Shown piece by piece: positions 50,101 through 62,738 of a stretch of 64,000 bases of DNA. How positions within the stretch are numbered: position 1 is the first letter of the stretch; every line of letters starts with the position of its first letter. The notes under the pieces are model-generated. The model had not been told where the DNA came from, made no database searches, and saw only the letters and a list, made by a program, of their open reading frames with translations. This stretch comes from Luscinia megarhynchos. Taxonomy: Eukaryota > Chordata > Aves > Passeriformes > Turdidae. The stretch covers positions 41,529,735 through 41,593,734 of the forward strand of contig CM067592.1 in assembly GCA_034336665.1 (NCBI GenBank), given 5' to 3'. Position numbers and translations under genes: made by a program.

Positions 50101-53100
50101 TATTGCCAAGTCCTTGAGGCAGAAGCATTGTCCCAATTTGTGCCCACCCAAGAGTGGTGGAGGCTTCTTCTGTGCTGGAAGCTATATTCAAGAAGTAATA
50201 GTCCATGTCATAGATTGTCTAAGAAGATGACCTTGATGAATATCTAATAAGCTTAATTTTTTCTTATCTGAACTATGTTCAATGCCATGTACCTGCCCAT
50301 ATGTAGGCACAGAAACGCAGGAAGTGTAGTTTTGTGGTAGTGTTCTGCAATACATTTCAGTTTAAAATCCATATTTTACAGAAAGAGCAAGAGAAAGAAA
50401 CCTGTCAATTTTTCAAAAATGCACAGTCTCTTACTGAATCCCAAAATCAAGCCAAAAGTAATTCTAACTAAAATTAGCTGAGTTACTGAAAATTATGAGT
50501 TATTTTAACTGCCTTGTTTTTCATTAACATTTTCCTCAAACTACAAATCACTGCAACTCATGAAAACCTGGTCAGTGCTCAGTCAGCTCACTTTCTACTT
50601 CCTTTAACAGGTAGCCAGGCAGTTTGGTCAAGGATGCCTGTTGGAAAGAAGCCACAATTCTCACAACCATGCAAAAAGAACCTTGGTCTTTTTGGTGACA
50701 TTGTACCACAGGACAGAGGACAGTAGCTGAAGACAGCAGGCAACGATCAACATAGGGTGATATTTGAAAGGAGAGAATACAGCAGTGGGTAGCAGTCTCA
50801 GAAGAATTTAAGATTTTTAAGCAGATGTTTTGCAGATAATACTAAATGAATTAATGCTTAATGTCAATAGAGTTTATTATGCTTTCCTTAACAGCTTAGC
50901 AGTCATAAAGCATTTAATTAGTTGTTTGCTACATCATTAGACCTCACACCAAATGACCAAGAACAGAAATAGAACATGAGCTTCGTTTTTCACTTCTGAC
51001 ACACTAAGTAGAAGTGGTGTTGCTACAAAGCATGATCTCTTTGCAATGATTATGTCCTTCAAAAATAGTTTGAAGTCTCAAAACATTTGCCAGAATCCTT
51101 CAGGAGAGTAAAGATAAGTCTTACACATAGGTGCAGAGCTAATTAAGAGTTAAATGCTGTGGGAGTAAAAGGTCAGTTCTGTCTTCAAAAGTTGAACAGC
51201 AGTACACCATGTGGCTCTGTACTTAAGGCTGTTTATTGAGTCTCTAGGTCACATTAGTAACCTCAGTCAGAATGAAGATTAAGACAAGGTCTCATATGGC
51301 CAGGTGCCACATTTTGAGGAATCATCTCTGTCTCTGTGCAGAAGCCAGCCAGCACCCCACATGAGTAAGCAATGAACAGAAGTGTCCCTCAGGTCTGGGT
51401 GCCTGCCATGGCAGCAGCGCATGAGAGCTGCTGCTTAGCAAGCTTTGCAAGTGCTTGGGTGGGAAAAGAGAAGGCCCAGACTGGCCACTGGTGAGAAGCA
51501 GCCACATTTTGGAAAAGAGTACTAAAGTAAGCGAGAGTATTCACTGTGGGCATAAAATAGCGCATAAAAGCAGTAGAAGGTGCAAAATAACACATACAGT
51601 TGTTAAGCCTTGATACCTTTAAAGATGGCTGTGAATTCTGTTTTGAAGAGAAGGGAGCTTTTTGCAGCTCTGTTTTTCACATAGATTTTACCTAAGACTA
51701 AACTTTGTGTTAGTAATATTTAATAAAGAGAATATTCAATGCTTACCTGTATTTTGTGTTTTTTAATGACCAAATTGTATTTTCAGAAAGCAATCTTTTA
51801 TACAAGATCCTGCGTTACAAGATTATTATTTACCATGTTTTAAGGTAAAATTTTTGAAGTCCTCATGTTTTTATTTACTTCTTGTTCAGGTTGCCTTCTG
51901 AATTACAGAATAGATAGAAAATGGAAGACATCAGGAAAATAGTCCTCTCCAAATCTTTATTTCTCCTTTTTTTGCAAAGGTATTGAATGGATTCTGCAAA
52001 GGCCCTGACAAGTTCCCAGTATATTAGACATAAGTCAGTTTATAATTTTTCCTTCCTCCCATTTACTTCTTCATGAACTCTCTGGTGCTCCGCAGGCTGT
52101 GGGAAAGGTAACAGTAAGTTCTGTTTAATAAAGTCTACAGCTCTTCTCCTTGCCTCACACTAAGGAAATTGAAAAAACATATGTCTTTCGGACATGTCCT
52201 GGTTCCATTTCCTGTTCATTGTCCTAGGATCTGCAGTGAGCATTTTTGTATGTGAGTAATTCTCTCTTTTTGTATACTTTTGTTATTAATATTATTGCTC
52301 ATACTATTCATTGTCTTATCTTATTTCTGTTTCCAGTAAATTGTTCTTCTTATCTCAACTCATGATCTTCCCCTTTTGTGCCTGTGAAAGGAGTAAATTC
52401 TCCTCTCTGGCCACCTGTGTTGGCCAGAATTGGGAATTGAAGAGGAGGAAGGGGGAGAGAGAGAGTATCAGTGTGGTATGGAAAATCTCAGAGGGAGAAT
52501 TTAATTGGGGGGTACCATTCCTAAATGATGACACTTTGCAAAGATATACATTATTTTAAAAGGTATTTAAACTGTATTTAAAAATGCCAAGGAAGGCCAC
52601 ATTTTTTAGGAAGCCTATGGAATAGTAACTGTATAGGATTAACAACATGCCAGTCAGACATGAACAGTTAAACTGAGCTTTATACTTCCTCTTCATCTGG
52701 ACTGAGTTCCTTTGTAATTCACTGGAGATTAAAATAATTTCACATTTGTATAAAATTTGTAGAAGATCCAACACTGTGTCTTCTTTCTCTTTCTTTGCAA
52801 TTTTTGAAATACAAAATATTTTTAATCTTGGTTATTTGTAAATGATTAAAAAAATAGTATCACCTGACAAGTTGACTGTGAAAAGTCAAGTGTTCAATAA
52901 AGTATTTAACTAATCCAAGGGAAACTAGTCAGGCTGCAATAAAGTTTTCAAATGCCTGCTTCCACAGAAAAGGGGAGAAAAACTCTGAGATACTTAGTTT
53001 CAGAACAACTGGGGTTTTTTGAAAGACCACTGAAAACTAATGGTCCTATGTGTATCATATATACTAATGCCTTTCTTCTCTTGCCCTTGTATATGTCTCT

Positions 53101-55561
53101 GCTATCCCCATGAAATCCATGCACAGTTGATACTTGCCCTTGGATCACTAATCATATAATCAGTAACACCGGGACAGTAGTCAGCAATTTCCCTCAAAGT
53201 TTGGATGGTTTACATGGAGTTCATGAAGGTGAGCTTTTGGGCAACTTGGACATTTCCTCTGTCTCTCATGTATTTCAACAACCTAAAAGGCAAATGTAGT
53301 GCTGGCTGTGAACATGCACTTCAGGGCCGTCAGGCAGTAATTATAGGGGTCATAGGCAGTCAACTTTATAATTTGCCTCTGGATAATTTAATTTAATCTG
53401 CCCAACAATGTCCCTTGCCATATCCTCTTTCTTTCCATCTTTTATGTATGCTACAGTGTGCACACTGCAGTGCTCTTACCTGGTGGTGGGTAAATCCCAG
53501 CATGTTTACATAGAGCTTGTGCTGCTCCTTCAGTGGTTAGCCCTGTCAAAACTGGTTATTCACTCATCAAATTGCATCTGTCTGCACCCCCTGCTTCTTC
53601 TTTGAGGAATCGTTAAATCCCTTGGTAATGGTAACCTTTGAGGGCTGGGCACACCTGAACATTAAGGAGCTCTTCTATGGTGCCATAGGAATAGCCTTGG
53701 CAGCTCAATGTGTTCTTAAACTCCTCAAAACACCTGAAAATGGCCTGCTGTTTTAAAATAGGAACCTGTTTCTTGAGCTCTGGCCTTTCAGTTGTATGGG
53801 CACCAGTACAGTGTTTGAGAACAGAAATGTACAGAAATATGGAATTATGGACCATGCACATTTGTACTAAATATAAATAGTATCAAGGACTTGAATTCTG
53901 AGCTGAAACTCATCCTGATTATTATTTGATCACATGAAAGACATGTAAACACAGACTATCATTTCTCTTTGACCATGTGTTCAAGTGCTTGTGTGTAGTA
54001 TCCTGCCTTGCCTTCATATGCCCATCTCAGTATCTCTGGGTATATATTGGTGCTCATATGTGTTGTGCCATTCCCAAATCCTTTGTTCCTTTTCCATCTC
54101 CAGCTATTCTTCCCCTGTCGTCTACAGTCCCTGTAAACTGTCTGTGGACATACTACCCACAGCAGCTCCCAGTTAGGTGCTTGGTGGTACAAAGGTGAAT
54201 TTGGCAATTTCAGCATGGCTGCATCATCTGACCTCATCTCCAAGCAGAATTACCACTGCTGTTCAATTATAGTCCATGCTGTTCAGTAAGGGTCTCTATT
54301 GCATGCATTATGAAAGAATATTTCCCAGGTGAGCACTTTCCAATGAATTAAGATGTATTGTATAATCATAGCTAAATAATTCTAAGTGTATACTTTTTGG
54401 GGCATATTTCACAATGAGTGAAAAAACATACTAGATGAAGCATGAGAAACATGTACAATGGTACTTTAAAACAAAACAGAGACTTTCTTCTGTGTGATTT
54501 ATTTAGGACTTTTGTCTAGACTTTTTTATAGTGGAAACTTAAAACACTTAGTACTTTAAAAATTCTTGGTTTAGTACATTAACAATTTCCAGACAAAATA
54601 AACATTAAAAGCAAAGTCTGTGAAGTGTAGCTTGACATGTCTGAAGCTAAGATTCAAAAAGAGAGATCTTATCTGTGAGGTGTCTTTGTAGGGGTATGTG
54701 TGTGTGTTTGTGCAAGCCTGCCATCACAAATGATTCAGGCTCATTTACGAATGTGCAAAATATTAGGAACAAAGAAAGGACTGAGGAAAGATTTGTCAGT
54801 AATGATAAAATCAGAGGGACATGTCTTCCTTTATCTGTCATGAGAGGAAATAATTAAAAATGGCAAGAACTGACCTCCAGCTTTCAGTCCAAACTAAAGA
54901 ATTAGACCTAAAATATCAGTGCAAGGAAATGTAGTTATAAAGAACCACAGCAGATGTTACATAGCCTTTTGAGGAGTGCTGAACACTCCCCAGGCAGAGA
55001 AAAAAATTCACATCAGAAGAAATGAGATGAGATAGAGAGAAAGTAGTGTCTTGCAAAGTGGATCCCTGTAGGTTGCTGTGCAAATGTAAGGCAGTAGATA
55101 AAAAACATGATAATTTGATCCCCCCTCTTTCTTGGAATCATTTACTTGTTTACTGAAATGAATTTTTGACTCTTAATTGTTGTGTAAATTTAGTAGCAGA
55201 ACTGCCTTTTAATTCTTTTCAGACAAAGCCTTGAAAGGCCTTCATGCAGAACTTCTTGCCTCAAAGCAATGTACAGCAGTTCTCAAAAGAGGTGTGTTGC
55301 CAGCTGTTTTCATACAGCAAAATGGTAGCAAAATAAATATTCATAGGTAGACTGTTGCAGATCTGAGAATATAGTGAGAATAAGTTTTATTCATGTTTAA
55401 AATGCCAAATTCTTTATGTTAGTAAAAAAATTGCTTCATTTCAATTTATACTTCTGTACCTCCTTTGGTATTTAGGACGATGTTGAAGTAGAACAGGTCT
55501 AACCTAGGGATTAAAAGACTTGCAGTGCTCTGTGATACTTTATGGTATATTCCTAAATCAC
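47111..55561. other. Unique AT-rich sequence
   Basis: No gene or interspersed repeat is recognised. It has a T-run at 47449-47466 and an (ATTT)n run at 49599-49631. Two successive - strand open frames at 53613-54243 (82 and 94 codons) have no known relatives that I recognise and are probably chance. Confidence 0.5.
49599..49631. repeat. (ATTT)n microsatellite
   Basis: Five to six ATTT units with one interruption ('aatgtattta'). An ordinary tetranucleotide repeat. Confidence 0.85.
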
Positions 55562-55835
55562 TGTGCTGGTTTTGCACATTTGACATTTGGTGTGGAGGGG
55601 AGAAGCCACCCAAGGAAATTATTTTTTCTGGCAGGAGCTGCTGAGAGCTTCCTCTGTGTCTGACAAGAACCAATCAGAGATTAGTTTAGAGAACTGACAA
55701 CGTGTTGAACCACTGAGAAAACTGAACACGCCTCTCTGAACACACATGTTAAAAACAAACAAGTCCAGGAAAAGCTCTCGTGCTTTCCTGCCTTTGGAGA
55801 GAGAAGCTCTTCCCGCTGCTGGCCTCGGGCCAGGC

Positions 55836-56188
55836 AGGGAGGGGAGCCATGGACCCGGCTGAGGCTGGGCAGGCTGTGGCTGCTGTGACATCTCACTGAC
55901 ACTGACCCCTGCCCAGTGCTGACTTGGGATAAACCGGGATCTGCTGGGATCAGCTCTGGGCCAGGCCTCCTCGGCCACAGCCTGCACAGCCCGGCAGGGT
56001 GGGGAGCCATGGACCCGGCTGAGGCTGGGCAGGCTGTGGCTGCTGTGGCATCTCACTGACACTGACCCCTGCCTGGGGCTGGCTTGGGATAAACCGGGAT
56101 CTGCTGGGATCAGCTCTGGGCCAGGCCTCCTCGGCCACAGCCCGCACAGCCCGGCAGGGCCCAGGCAGGGAGGGGAGCCACGGACCCG
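55836..56188. repeat. GC-rich tandem repeat, 160/171 bp units
   Basis: The segment 'ggggagccatggacccggct' starts near 55841 and recurs 160 bp later near 56001; a third, diverged start ('ggggagccacggacccgca') lies near 56172, 171 bp further on. The units are about 90% alike, and the second carries an extra ~11 bp near its end. The block is far richer in GC than the rest of the window and lies inside the LTR. Confidence 0.9.
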
Positions 56189-57114
56189 CAGGTGCTGCCT
56201 CTGATTTCTGGCCTGGCTGCTGAGATCCTGGCCACCCTCAGCACGGGGGGGAGAATTCTCCACCCTAAACAGCTCCAGCTGCCACCTGGCAAGGAGCACA
56301 TTACTATCTCATGTGAGATATTCACTATTTCAACTGCACAGATGAGACTTCAGACCTTCAATCCTCTCTTGAGTGAGAGAAAAGGACAGAGTAAAGACAC
56401 TCAGAGAAACAACACGAAGACACCAAGGTCAGTGAAGAAGAAGTCTGGTCCCAGATGGGAGGAGAAGGAGAAGATGCCTTAGTCTTAGGCTGAAATTCTC
56501 TTGTAGACCATGGCGATGGACTATGATACACTGAATATCCCTATAAATCATGGACAAAGCACAGGGGGATAGAGCATTCACATTGTAGACGTGAGCAAAG
56601 GCATCCATGCTGAACAAGCAGATGCTGAAGTAGCTGTGATCCCATGAGAAGTTTGAACAGAGAGAGAGAAGAGTGATAAAGACCCTTTGCACCCAGGGAA
56701 ATAAGAAAAGACCTCTGTTCCAGAGATGAAGATGATCTCAGAGATAGATAAAGAGAACCTTTGCTTTTGAACAGCTCATCCTTAAAATAGTACTCTATAA
56801 GTTGACATGGCCCATGAACGCAGCTATGGGAAGGCTACAAAAGGCTGGAGGGACTTCATGATTGCAGGCTCCTGGGTGGCTGCTACTCATGGAAATTGAA
56901 AGCCATGAGAGAACTGTTTTCTTGTGGAGAAGTCTCTATAGCATGAGAAGAGAGACTCCTCTCTCCAAGTGAACTGAAGAAAGACTGTTCTAGAGGTAAT
57001 AACTGGCTGAATTGTTTCTGTACATTGTCAGTGGGAAAGAAAAGAGAGTGTGGGGGTTGGAGGAGAAGTGTTCTGAAGGTTCATTCTGATTGTTGTTATT
57101 CTTTTAGTTCTGTT

Positions 57115-57120
57115 AATAAA
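57115..57120 (+). promoter_or_regulatory. Polyadenylation signal AATAAA in the long LTR
   Basis: AATAAA followed by a GT/T-rich stretch ('gtttttctatgtacg'), about 130 bp before the LTR end. This is the expected place for the retroviral polyadenylation signal. Confidence 0.6.
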
Positions 57121-57247
57121 GTTTTTCTATGTACGCTTTAAAATTTGAGTCTACTTTGCCTTCTTCCTAATCCTATCTCACAGCAGGAAATGAGTAAATA
57201 ATTCTAGTGGGTGCACTGGCAATTTGGCCTGCACTAAACTCACTACA

Positions 57248-58400
57248 GTCACCTAGGTCTTGGCTCTAGAAAATGCTTGCCAACAGTCTGGGACAGAACT
57301 CACCTATTGGAAAGGGAGTAATGCAGAGAGAAGAAATTTGCTCCTAAACAGGCAAGCCTCAGAATTTCATCCTCAAATGATGCCTAGGTTTAGTTAGCCT
57401 TTTTAACAGGAAAAATCTCAATTGTTCTAGCATCCTTCCAAGTACTTTGTTATTGAGAGGCGTTAAGTGCACCATGGCAGCACACTGTTAGCAAGGGAGA
57501 TTTCTTCCTCTTTGATTGCAGTAATGTTACGTGTCCATTTCTTGGCCTTTACAGGAGCTTGCACATCAGCAAGCAGTTGAGAATTGGCAGGAAGAACTCC
57601 TTTGGACAATTCACTGGGGTTAGTAAATCCATGACCATGTTTTGATGAGCAGTTTGAAGCGGTACACATAGTAAACTGTAGAACAATAATGTTAACTCAA
57701 GCAGGATTAAAATAAACTGAGTTTGAGAATATGTGTATTCTTGACCTCCTCAGTATTTGTTTCAAGAGCTGGAGCCTTATAGGAACTACGTGATTTGGAT
57801 TACATATATAGCTCCTTCTCCCTAGCATTCCTGTGAGTCCATCCCTGTTATTCCTGATCTTCAGCACTTGCTCTGAAGCAGTAGGAGAGCAGGACATGCT
57901 GCAGACTGCACTGGTATTTATCCTGAAAATCAGTCAGGATAAATCAAAGTATCAGTTAATTGCTTCCCAAGATGGACATACTCCCTCAAGCCTAGGAAAA
58001 TACACCTTTTCTACAAGCTACCTTCAAACTGAAATGAAACATCTTTCAGATGTGATGGTGTCTGTTTTAAAATCTGGACCCACGTGGCAGACGGATTCAA
58101 GGGAACAGAGGAAGACCATGAGGTGTGACCCCACAAGAAATCTATCATGTGCTGTGGGATCTCCTGTTTTTTCTGCAGTATACACATGTGGCACAGTTTA
58201 TTGCTGTCCACTGTAAACCCCTCAGAATGGCTGCCAGCAGGGAAAAATACAGACAACCTGGTTCTGGTTTTGTACTTCCTTTCATTGTGCCAGTTCAGAG
58301 ATTGCTCCTGAGTGGTCCATGAAGAAATGCTCAGAGTCCTGGGGCTGTCTCTGTTCTTTCTTCACTCTGTTTGCTATCTCAGCTGCAAGTCAATTTTAAA
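57248..58400. other. Unique non-coding sequence
   Basis: No gene or repeat is recognised. An open frame of 127 codons at 57833-58216 starts at GTG and shows no domain. Confidence 0.5.
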
Positions 58401-58500
58401 GAATCACAGAATATCCTGAGTTGGAATCACAGCAATCATTACGTGCAGCTTCTGGCATCTTCTGGGTTTCTCTATGCTAGGAATCTCAAGAATGTTTTGT
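58401..58500 (-). mobile_element. Short CR1 3' tail fragment
   Basis: 'gaatcacagaatatcctgag' followed by 'ttgga' is the antisense of a CR1 3' end common in songbirds. After it come 'cgtgcagcttctggc' and 'ggaatctcaagaatg', which fit the same 3' UTR with gaps. Only about 100 bp remain, so this is a very short 5'-truncated insertion. The right boundary is uncertain. Confidence 0.65.
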
Positions 58501-61500
58501 GTACTTCTCTGTTTACCGATGGATTTAAAGGAAGATGGGGTGGGAAGGTTCAGTTGGGATTCTGAGGGTGTTTGAAGTCTCTACTGCTGCTGTGGATCTT
58601 GTGTAGTAGCCTTGGGATAATGCTGACAAGGCAAGCTCTTTTTCTCTACTTCTGCTCAATGCCCACTGCTGCTCTTACTTGTTCTTTTAAAAAATAAAGG
58701 TATTTTACTCACACCAAAATGAAGTTTCTGCCTGAGCCTTGTTATGATCCATTTCATATAATACTTCCTAATGTTAGGAAGGCCTGGAAATTAAAGGTCT
58801 CTTATTTCCTTTGCCTCTGTCCACAGCTCTGCTTCATCGTCTTCCTTTACACTTTCTTCATCACCTGCAGTTTCAATATTTCAAGGAAAATAATTAATGC
58901 CACTGGTCAAAAATGTAAAGATCCTCTTCTTACTCTTTTCTGACTTCATATTTTCTCCATGTCTTTTGTATTGTTCAAAGAGTGATATCAGAAAGAGTTT
59001 CAGGGTTGATTCTGCTGTTTCCTAGCTGTTTGAGCCAACACAATAAAGCTAAGTTCTGTGAAGCATTCAGCATCATCAGTGTTTGGGTATGTGTATAGGA
59101 GACTTGTGTAAGGAGGCTTCATTATGAGTAGATACATTTATAAATGCATATATGGCAAAATTCTATTCTTCAAGAAAGACCTCTACCACCCAGCATCTCA
59201 TTTGGCTTTAGAAAGAAAATATAAGAGTGAAAACCAAGTTGTAAGCTGACCGTTTATCTTCCTTTTAGGAAAACTCAAATGTTTAGTTGTATCAAACAAA
59301 TTTGATGTACACTGGTGTTTTCCAGATTGCTTTGTGTATTGTTGTGAGACAGAGCTGGTGCCTCAGATGTCTTCTCATTTCTTTCATGCTCTTCTGAAGC
59401 ATTAGAAAATAGAAAAACTTCATATTACTTTTTTAAAAAATGGTCTTGTAAATAAACAAAGTTATAAACTCTAAAAGGTGGAAGAGCAAACAATAAAAGA
59501 AATATAAAGCAGAATATAAATATATTGTATATAATGGAATAATGAACATAAACCTAAGGCAATACTAAAACACCAGTCTGATGGTTTTGTGGACCTGTTC
59601 AGCATTTGTGTCAGAAGAGAGTTCAACTGATGAAGTGCAGCATAAGCATTAAGCATTAAGCATTACCTATTAGGTGGAATTTTTCAAAACCTAGTGCAAG
59701 GAGGTTAATTTAAGGTCTGCAATTAAAGGAGTTTAGTTTAGAACTAGAAATATTCAAGTATGTGTGCAGAGAAAAAAGTACCATTTCAGTTATTTTACTT
59801 ACAATCATTTTTCTTTCTCAGAATTGTTATTTAAACACTGCTTAGAGATCTGTAATGATAAACTAAAAGTCCAAATTTTTAACTAGTGATGCCATAACAA
59901 GTTTTCAGTGAAAAGTTGGGTGTATCAGTATATATGTAGGTTTTCAAACTCCTGAATTAATGTACTCAGAGCTTTTTGAAGAAAGAGTCATATCATCCAT
60001 TCTTTTCTTTACAGAAAATAAATACCTATGCTTAGTACAGGCAACATTACTTCTTCATTGAGATAAGACACAAAAATAAAAAGTTACAGTGAGAATCACT
60101 GGGAAGAAACTGGGAAAAGATGTCAGAATGCAAAGTGGGATGGTGAAATTATTGCTTGTAATTCTCTGTTCATTCTTCTGCATATCATCCTACTAAAATA
60201 ATCCTAACTCCATTGTTTACAGTGCTAGTAGTTGTGATATCTGTGTTGTGTCACATCTTCTGCACATTCATAAGCCTGGAAATCCTTTTTGATCAGTGTA
60301 GCGGCTGAGATGATGTAGGAAGTGTTTTCCTGCTGCTAGGGGGTATACAGCCATTATTTACAATTTCTGTGGTGTGTTATGGTTGCTTTTTAAAAACCAA
60401 GAAGAATTTTCTCAAAGGAGCTTTGGAAATAAAGAGAACATGTAAATCTCAGCCTGCGATGGGTTATTTGCTACTGAGGGACTCAAAGTAAAGTGGATTA
60501 GCAAGCACTTAGTAGCTAACGTGCCCAGAGCCTGACAACCTTCAGATTTAAGGATGTATTTAGGGATTATTGCTTACATTAACAACAGAAGAAGAAGAAG
60601 AAAAACATAGTTTAAAACAATGCTCAGAATGTCTTAGATGTGATTGTTCCTAGGCCTGCATTGTCCTTGGTGAAAATGATTGGTTTGAGTGCCTTCCCAT
60701 TTTATCAGGACAGATTTAGTCTCTGTCAGAAGACAACCTGAACATCTGGGATTGGCAATAAGCAAGACTTGGGCAAAGTGCTTCCTTTGCTCCTATGGGA
60801 AATATGGTGGCTCATGGCCTGCCTTGCCATTGCAGGGGAAAAAACATGATGTTTTTAATGTTATTAATCCTCTGATGTGGTGAACTACTTCAGCCCCTGG
60901 AATTCGGAGGTCCTAGCCATGGCTGAGAGGTGGTTTGGATGATAAAGCTGGTGCCGTCTACTGTGAAACTACTTCAAATAGGAACATTCTTTTAAGCTCA
61001 GTCAGTCCTTGAGCTTGGTCCAATTTTGAAGAGGGAAAATGAGAAGTTTTTCCATGGCTGCACTGGGAGCAAGATCAATACTCTCCTTTCTCTCTTCAGA
61101 ACTTTCTGTTTTTTCTGTTTTTTTCAGCTTTTTTCCCCCACCAAACTTTTCCTTTTTTCTAAGTTTATATAAAAGCAAATTTTGGGTTACTTCAGAGAAA
61201 GAATCTTACAGCCGCACGGAGCAAGTCTGTCTCTAATGTTCATTTATCCCTATAGATGAAAAGCTTCATTTATAATTAGGAAACAATTTGCGTGTGTGAG
61301 AAAATTCAGGAGATGAAGATTATGCTGGTAGTGGGGCTACTTTCCTTTGAAGTCTACTGCACTGTTTTTCTAATCAATTGTTTTAGCCTTTAATCAATCA
61401 CTTTTGATTTAATTGACACTGACTGCAATCCTTTTGCTCTTTGCTCTGTTGCAATTGTAGCTAACACAAGTCTGATTGTGTGTAGAGTGGGCCCTTTTCC

Positions 61501-62674
61501 AGGAGTGCAAAGACTTATCCAAAGCCTTTAAGTTTTCTTTAAATTCTCTCATTGAGTATTATACTGAAGTTAGAAACACAGGGACATTAGTTTAATGGCC
61601 AGCAGATAATTTGTTTAATTTTTAAAGAATACCTACTATTTGTGCTGCTGCATCTGCTAGTTGTGATTTTGAGTATATCTAATACTTAAATTGGTTGAGA
61701 AAATGAGACCTAACTGATTTTAAGTATTAATCTCTGAATAAAACCTCACAATTCTCAAGAGAAAATGTACCATTCTTCTTCTTCTTGTGTTGCTTAAGAA
61801 AGTGAGGTGAAATGCACTGTTGCAATTGTTGAAAAAATATTGTAATTTATTTTATCCTGACTTTGAAAATTACTGAAGTAGCATTTGGCTGCTGGGAGTG
61901 TACTGTGCATCTTTATCAGTGTCTTAACATTGAAGACCCTCTGACAAATACCTAAGTGTCTTGCATAGCATATTGAAATTCTGCTCTTCCGACTTATACT
62001 TAAATTTATTGTCCAGCATCTATGGCTTTCAAAGCTGTAAGGCTGAAAATTGATGATAGTAATGCTGAGCTCTTGTACTTTTCATAAAAAGTGTCTCTTC
62101 AGTTCACTGATATAGAACATGAAACACTGAGAGGCTAAATGATTTATCTACCCAGTATCACCTGAGAAGTCACTAGAAGAACCTAAGAGAGAAGTGGCTC
62201 AAGTCACTTTCTATCCTTCACTTGACTCCTTGCCTCTGTAGCCATCCATCACTGTGTCAAATTTGTATCAGTATGGTAAAAAATCCTTGCAAACACAAAA
62301 AAAGCATTCAAAATCAATGTTGGAAACAAGTTCTGTGGCCATGCCACACTGTTTTTCCTACATTTCATTTTTGTTAGTGAAGTCAAAGGTTATTTACATG
62401 AAGCAAATACTGTTCCTCCGGATATTTTCCCCAGCTGTTTTCCTCCTCTTGTGCAAGATAAGTATCTCTGCGTTTGACATCAAACTTCTTCATGGGAGTG
62501 AATTTAGAAGTTCTCACCTTTGTTGCTTGACAGGTTAAAATAGCAGTTGAGGTTCCCCAGTATATCACCCACACAAAATTATATTCTGGGGGTGTTTACT
62601 TTCTATCAAGTTTAAATGAGGATAAAACTCATCTTGATTTTGAATTTTACAGGAGAAAGTATAAGTGGTTATGC
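58501..62674. other. Unique AT-rich sequence
   Basis: No supported gene. It has a heptamer repeat AAGCATT (three copies, 59644-59664), a (GAA)n run at 60586-60604 and a homeodomain-motif-rich stretch at 61340-61580 discussed as a finding. Confidence 0.5.
60586..60604. repeat. (GAA)n microsatellite
   Basis: Five GAA units after 'aacaaca'. A short trinucleotide repeat. Confidence 0.85.
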
Positions 62675-62738
62675 CTCCTTTCCACTTTCCCTTTCCCTTT
62701 CCCTTTTCCTTTCCCTTTCCCTTTCCCTTTCCTTTCCA
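62675..62738. repeat. (CCCTTT)n hexamer tract
   Basis: About 64 bases of pure pyrimidine on the + strand built from CCCTTT units with occasional CCTTT or CCCTTTT variants. The Arg/Glu-rich open frame on the - strand across it is an artefact of this repeat. Confidence 0.92.

Larger units (their letters stand above)
55562..57247 (+). mobile_element. Long solo LTR (ERVL-like) with internal GC-rich tandem repeat
   Basis: This 1686 bp block begins TGTGCTGGTTTTGCAC and ends ACTAAACTCACTACA, so has TG...CA ends. Flanking 5-mers atcac (55557-55561) and gtcac (57248-57252) match at four of five positions, which suits the 5 bp duplications of ERVL-type elements. AATAAA at 57115-57120 gives the + orientation. 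A GC-rich tandem repeat fills 55836-56188. The segment 'gacaccaaggtcagtg' near 56419 also occurs in the LTR at 28863-29933, and both elements share a 'gcttcctctgtgtc'-like segment early in the LTR, so they are probably relatives. The 226-codon - strand open frame over the tandem repeat is an artefact. No internal viral genes are present. Confidence 0.82.

Noticed and set aside
53613..54243. Two consecutive - strand frames of 94 and 82 codons that might form a decayed gene
   Set aside because: They are not in a common frame, have no recognised family and no splice sites linking them convincingly.
55619..56299. 226-codon open frame on the - strand with internally repeated protein sequence
   Set aside because: It lies wholly within a + strand LTR and its repetition mirrors the 160/171 bp DNA tandem repeat. 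Overlapping frames are open too, as expected for GC-rich repeats.
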